In this document: positions 58,617-61,587 of the stretch, one piece after another
How the letters are laid out: every line of letters starts with the position of its first letter
Position numbering within the stretch: the stretch's first letter is position 1
DNA from: Acidobacteriota bacterium
GTDB lineage: Bacteria > Acidobacteriota > Vicinamibacteria > Vicinamibacterales > CAVVIG01
Direction: 5' to 3'
DNA length: 61,587 nt
Assembly (NCBI GenBank): GCA_020850715.1
Contig: JADZED010000068.1
Span: 1-61,587, forward strand
The notes under the pieces: generated by a model
Database searches by the model: none
What the model saw: only the letters and a program-made list of their open reading frames with translations
Told to the model about the DNA's origin: nothing
Translations under genes and position numbers: made by a program

Positions 58617-60518
58617 ATGAAACTCCGCACTCCGCTGACGGCGCTGGCTGCCGTGTGCAGCTTGACCGTGTCGCTGTCGGCCGCGCCGGCGCCGGCGCCG
58701 GTGGCGGACGCCGTCATGAAGGGCGAGCCCGACACCCTGAAGGCGCTGCTCAAGCAGGGCGCCGACGTGAACGCCGCGCAGCCCGATGGCATGACGGCGC
58801 TGCACTGGGCTGCCGACCGCGGCGACGCCGCGCTGGCCGACATGCTGCTCTACGCCGGCGCCGATGCATCGGCGGTCACCCGCGTCGGGCATTACACGCC
58901 GCTCCATATCGCCGCGCGCAACGGCAACGCGGCTGTGGGCAAGCGCCTGATCGAGGCCGGCGCGGATGTCTCCGCGCGCACCAGCCCCGGCGGCGCCACC
59001 CCGCTGCACCTGGCGGCCGAGGGCGGCAGCGTCGAGTTGATCGACGCCCTCGTCGCGGCCGGCGCCGACGTGAACGCGAAAGAGCACGAGTGGGGCCAGA
59101 CGCCGCTCATCTTCGCCGCCTCGCAGAACCGCGCCGACGCGATCCGGACGCTCATCGCGCACGGCGCCGACCCGTCGATCGCCTCGACCATCGTCGACGT
59201 CCCGGAGCGATCGGCGCTGGACCGCGCGGCCCTTCAGCTCCAGACCAGGATGAAAGACCAGGTGCCGATGCAGGCGATCTACCAGGCCGAACGGGAGATG
59301 TTCGTCTCCGGCAAAGTGCCCGAGGAGGCCGTCCGTGAGTTCCGCGGCGTCGCGCAGCGCAACGGCGAGGAAGTGAACCCGTCGGTGCTCAGCAAGGGCG
59401 GCCTCACGCCGCTGATGCACGCGGCAAGACAGGGCTATGTCGAATCGGTGAAGGCGCTGCTCGACGGCGGCGCATCCATCGATCAGGCCGACGGTGGCGA
59501 CGGCACCACGCCGCTGCTCATCGCCATCATCAACGGCCAGTTCGACACCGCGCTGGAGCTCATCGATCGCGGCGCCGATCCGAGCCACGCGGCCATCAAC
59601 GCCGACGGTCTCGGCAACGGCGTCTTCCCGCTCTGGGCCGTGATCAACACCAAGTGGCAGCCGAAGACCCGCTTCCCGCAGCCGCAGCAGATGGACCAGC
59701 AGAAGGCCACCTATCTCGACGTGCTGCAGGCGCTGCTCGAGAAGGGCGCCGACGTGAATGCCCGGACGATCTCCCACCCGTGGTATCTGGTCTACAACGG
59801 CTGCGGCAACAGCAATTGCGGCCTGGCAATCACGGATGGATCGACCGCATTCTGGCGGGCGGCCTACGGCGTCGACGTCGAGGCCATGAAACTGCTCGTC
59901 AAGTACGGCGCCGACCCGAATATTCCCAACATCGCTCCGGCCCAGATCAACCGCGTCGAGCGGCCGCAGGGCAACGGCGGCGGCGGAACCGGCCGCCAGC
60001 CCGAGCCGAACGGCGGCGGCAGCCAGTCGCTGTCGGAGCCGCAGTCGGGTGTCGGGTACGGCGTGCCGGTCGGGCGCGACGGCAGGCCGTATGAGGACGC
60101 GGGTCGGGCGGAGAGCAAGCTCCCGCCGATCCCCTACGGTGGTCCGGGGGCGCTGCCGATTCATGCGGCCACCGGCCTCGAGTACGGAGAGGGCTTCGCG
60201 GGCAATGCGCATCAGCACGCGCCGGATGCGTGGATGGCGGCCGCCAAGTACCTGGTCGAGGAACTGGGCGCCGACGTCAACGCGCGCGACAGCGACGGCT
60301 ACACGCCGCTGCATCACGCGGCGGCGCGCGGCGACAACGAGCTGATCAAGTATCTGGTCTCGAAGGGCGCCGACGTCACCGCCGTCGCGCGCAGCGGCCA
60401 GACCGTCGCCGACATGGCCAACGGTCCGGTGCAGCGCGTATCGCCCTTCGTCGACACGGTGGAACTGCTCGAGAAGCTCGGCTCGAAGAACAGCCATCGC
60501 TGCGTGAACTGCGAGTAG
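58617..60518 (+). CDS. exported ankyrin-repeat protein
   Basis: This 633-residue exported protein has a signal peptide at about 1-25 (ending SLSAAP). Ankyrin repeats cover about 30-210, 258-345, 370-450 and 540-600 (GMTALHWAADRGDAALADML, GGATPLHLAAEGGSVELIDA, GYTPLHHAAARGDNELIKYL). A Gly/Asn-rich linker at 450-490 separates the last block. The C-terminus ends with HRCVNCE, a CxxC. It follows the DUF1592 and DUF1552 genes by 14 nt with ribosome site GGGAGAGGG. It is probably the binding or scaffold component of the same periplasmic system. Confidence 0.92.
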   Translation: MKLRTPLTALAAVCSLTVSLSAAPAPAPVADAVMKGEPDTLKALLKQGADVNAAQPDGMTALHWAADRGDAALADMLLYAGADASAVTRVGHYTPLHIAARNGNAAVGKRLIEAGADVSARTSPGGATPLHLAAEGGSVELIDALVAAGADVNAKEHEWGQTPLIFAASQNRADAIRTLIAHGADPSIASTIVDVPERSALDRAALQLQTRMKDQVPMQAIYQAEREMFVSGKVPEEAVREFRGVAQRNGEEVNPSVLSKGGLTPLMHAARQGYVESVKALLDGGASIDQADGGDGTTPLLIAIINGQFDTALELIDRGADPSHAAINADGLGNGVFPLWAVINTKWQPKTRFPQPQQMDQQKATYLDVLQALLEKGADVNARTISHPWYLVYNGCGNSNCGLAITDGSTAFWRAAYGVDVEAMKLLVKYGADPNIPNIAPAQINRVERPQGNGGGGTGRQPEPNGGGSQSLSEPQSGVGYGVPVGRDGRPYEDAGRAESKLPPIPYGGPGALPIHAATGLEYGEGFAGNAHQHAPDAWMAAAKYLVEELGADVNARDSDGYTPLHHAAARGDNELIKYLVSKGADVTAVARSGQTVADMANGPVQRVSPFVDTVELLEKLGSKNSHRCVNCE

Positions 60519-60582
60519 CAGGATCGGCTCCGGGCGCCTGCGAGCCTCGGGCCGATTCGACGCCTGCGGCTCGTCCGTTGTG

Positions 60583-60588
60583 TATACT
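60583..60588 (+). promoter_or_regulatory. -10 box upstream of the M20 peptidase gene
   Basis: TATACT at 60583-60588 lies 32 bases before the ATG at 60621, which has its own ribosome site (AGGGAGA at 60609-60615). No clear -35 box is visible. Confidence 0.4.
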
Positions 60589-60620
60589 CACTGAAACGTC
60601 ACCGTTCCAGGGAGATACCG

Positions 60621-61587
60621 ATGCGGACGAAACTGCCGATCCCCGCCTTCCTCGTGAGCGCCGCCCTTGCCGGTGCGGCATGCTCGTCGGGCCCTGAACA
60701 GGCCGCGGCCCCGCCGCCACCCGCGCCGGTCCAGCCGGCGAGGCCGGCGTTGAACATCAAGCCGTTCGGCACCGCCGACCCGAACTTCAAGCCCGACTAC
60801 AGCAAGCTGCCGCCGGAGTTGCAGCAGGCCTTCGCCTACGTCGACGAACACATCGACGAGCACGTCGGGAACCTCCAGGAGTGGATCCGGCAGCCGAGCA
60901 TCTCCAACAGCGGCGAGGGTATTCCGGAGAGCGCTGAAATGGTCAAGGGCTTCTACGAGGAGCTCGGATGCCAGACCTCGCGCATCTACGACACCGGCAT
61001 CACCGAATACGGCACGCCGGGGAACCCGGTGGTCTTCGCCAAGTGCGACGAGGGCGCGCCGAAGACGCTGGTGTTCTATGTGATGTACGACACGATGCCG
61101 GTGACGCAGCCCGACAACTGGATTGCCCCGCCGTTCGAGGCGCGGATCCTCAGTGGGGAGGAGGCGGTCGTTCCCGGCGCGTCGCGCGTGATCGTGGCGC
61201 GCGGCTCGGTCAACTCCAAGGGCGCCGCGATGGCGCAGCTGAACGCGCTGCGGACGATGCGGGCCGTGTGGGGCAAGCTGCCGGTGAACGTCATCTACGT
61301 GGCCGAGGGCGACGAGGAGCGGATGGACATCGGCCTGCGCAAGTTCATGACCGATCACTCCGACCTGCTGAGCGAGGCGGACGCGCTCTTCAGCGGCGGG
61401 CCGTCTGAAGGCTGCGTGTACGTGGAGCTGACGACGAGCGGCAAGAGCTGGGGGCGCGGACCGACGATCTCCGACATCCACGGCTCGAACATGCGGACGG
61501 TCGACAGCGTCGGCTGGCGCCACATGCACATGCTGGCGTCGCTCACCTCCGAGGACGGCAACACGCCGCTCATCAAGGGCTTCTTCG
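60621..61587 (+). CDS. M20-family metallopeptidase-like lipoprotein (cut by the window end)
   Basis: The first 322 residues are visible, and the frame runs off the window. A lipoprotein signal ends LAGAACSS (Cys20). Pro-rich residues 25-45 precede an M20 dipeptidase-type domain. The order of motifs is kept, but two zinc ligands look replaced: the HxD site reads Met155-Tyr156-Asp157 (FYVMYDTMPV), and the bridging Asp of the DDKG or DNKG motif is Asn198 (GSVNSKGAA). Glu229 and Glu232-Glu233 of EGDEER remain. It may be a non-hydrolytic or altered-specificity homologue. ATG 60621 has a good ribosome site. Confidence 0.85.
   Translation, partial: MRTKLPIPAFLVSAALAGAACSSGPEQAAAPPPPAPVQPARPALNIKPFGTADPNFKPDYSKLPPELQQAFAYVDEHIDEHVGNLQEWIRQPSISNSGEGIPESAEMVKGFYEELGCQTSRIYDTGITEYGTPGNPVVFAKCDEGAPKTLVFYVMYDTMPVTQPDNWIAPPFEARILSGEEAVVPGASRVIVARGSVNSKGAAMAQLNALRTMRAVWGKLPVNVIYVAEGDEERMDIGLRKFMTDHSDLLSEADALFSGGPSEGCVYVELTTSGKSWGRGPTISDIHGSNMRTVDSVGWRHMHMLASLTSEDGNTPLIKGFF

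Noticed and set aside
1..61587. tRNA, rRNA, CRISPR array or prophage genes
   Set aside because: I looked through all intergenic gaps for tRNA T-loop motifs, regularly spaced repeats and integrase or capsid-like proteins and saw none.

Overview
The window is high-GC, gene-dense chromosomal DNA from a diderm bacterium, most likely an acidobacterium related to the Vicinamibacteria. This rests on gene content rather than a marker gene. The pointers are a VWFA-related acidobacterial-type secreted protein, PD40/WD40-like propellers, a DUF1592 c-type cytochrome next to a Tat-exported DUF1552 protein and an ankyrin-repeat protein, a subtilase with VWGT tail repeats, a Porin O/P barrel and a TolC/HlyD/DHA2 efflux operon. 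I found no rRNA, tRNA, CRISPR array, phage or intact insertion sequence. Mobile-looking DNA is limited to two short palindromic elements at the left edge.

Layout. 1-320: two inverted-repeat elements. 0.3-7.1 kb: a cyclodeaminase-like gene divergent from fhs (one-carbon metabolism), a secreted D-aminoacylase-type amidohydrolase, a small membrane protein, a porin and a ferritin. 7.1-11.5 kb: sulfur region, with a TauE/SafE permease, a structured leader and cysD-cysN-cysH joined by stop/start overlaps, then a 67-residue putative DNA-binding protein. 11.9-24.3 kb: BON lipoprotein, IMPDH/GMPR-family enzyme, FtsB-like protein, CutA, a trans-sulfuration enzyme with DedA, a SpoIIE-type phosphatase, a DUF2007-RNase III fusion, a AAA-type ATPase, purA, a PilZ protein and signal peptidase I. 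24.5-29.3 kb: envelope genes, including a LecA-like lectin-domain protein and a minus-strand set of SYLF protein, LPxTA-anchored protein, VWA protein and sortase. 29.4-39 kb: pepT, exonuclease III, ferredoxin, a chlorite-dismutase-family protein, thioredoxin 2, a lytic transglycosylase and the efflux operon. 39-40 kb: a decayed stretch with a receiver-domain remnant. 40-47.2 kb: response regulators, a histidine kinase and HtrA, a frameshifted SDR, a TPR protein and a secreted hypothetical. 47.2-61.6 kb: an AT-rich upstream region, the subtilase, an acetyltransferase, two polytopic membrane proteins, the DUF1592/DUF1552/ankyrin cassette and an M20 peptidase cut by the window end.

The clearest new biology is the leader of the cysDNH operon (8011-8217). 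A consensus-like promoter is followed almost at once by a 30-codon ORF with four clustered Cys codons. Downstream are hairpin arms that can pair in two mutually exclusive ways and a terminator-like hairpin before cysD. This has the architecture of ribosome-mediated, cysteine-responsive attenuation. The second is a candidate sortase system in a diderm: a class D-like sortase, a VWA protein and a secreted protein ending in LPHTA, a hydrophobic segment and a basic tail, all on one strand. Third, at least eight genes have a TANNNT box 5-7 nt before the start codon, which suggests that leaderless transcripts are common in this organism.
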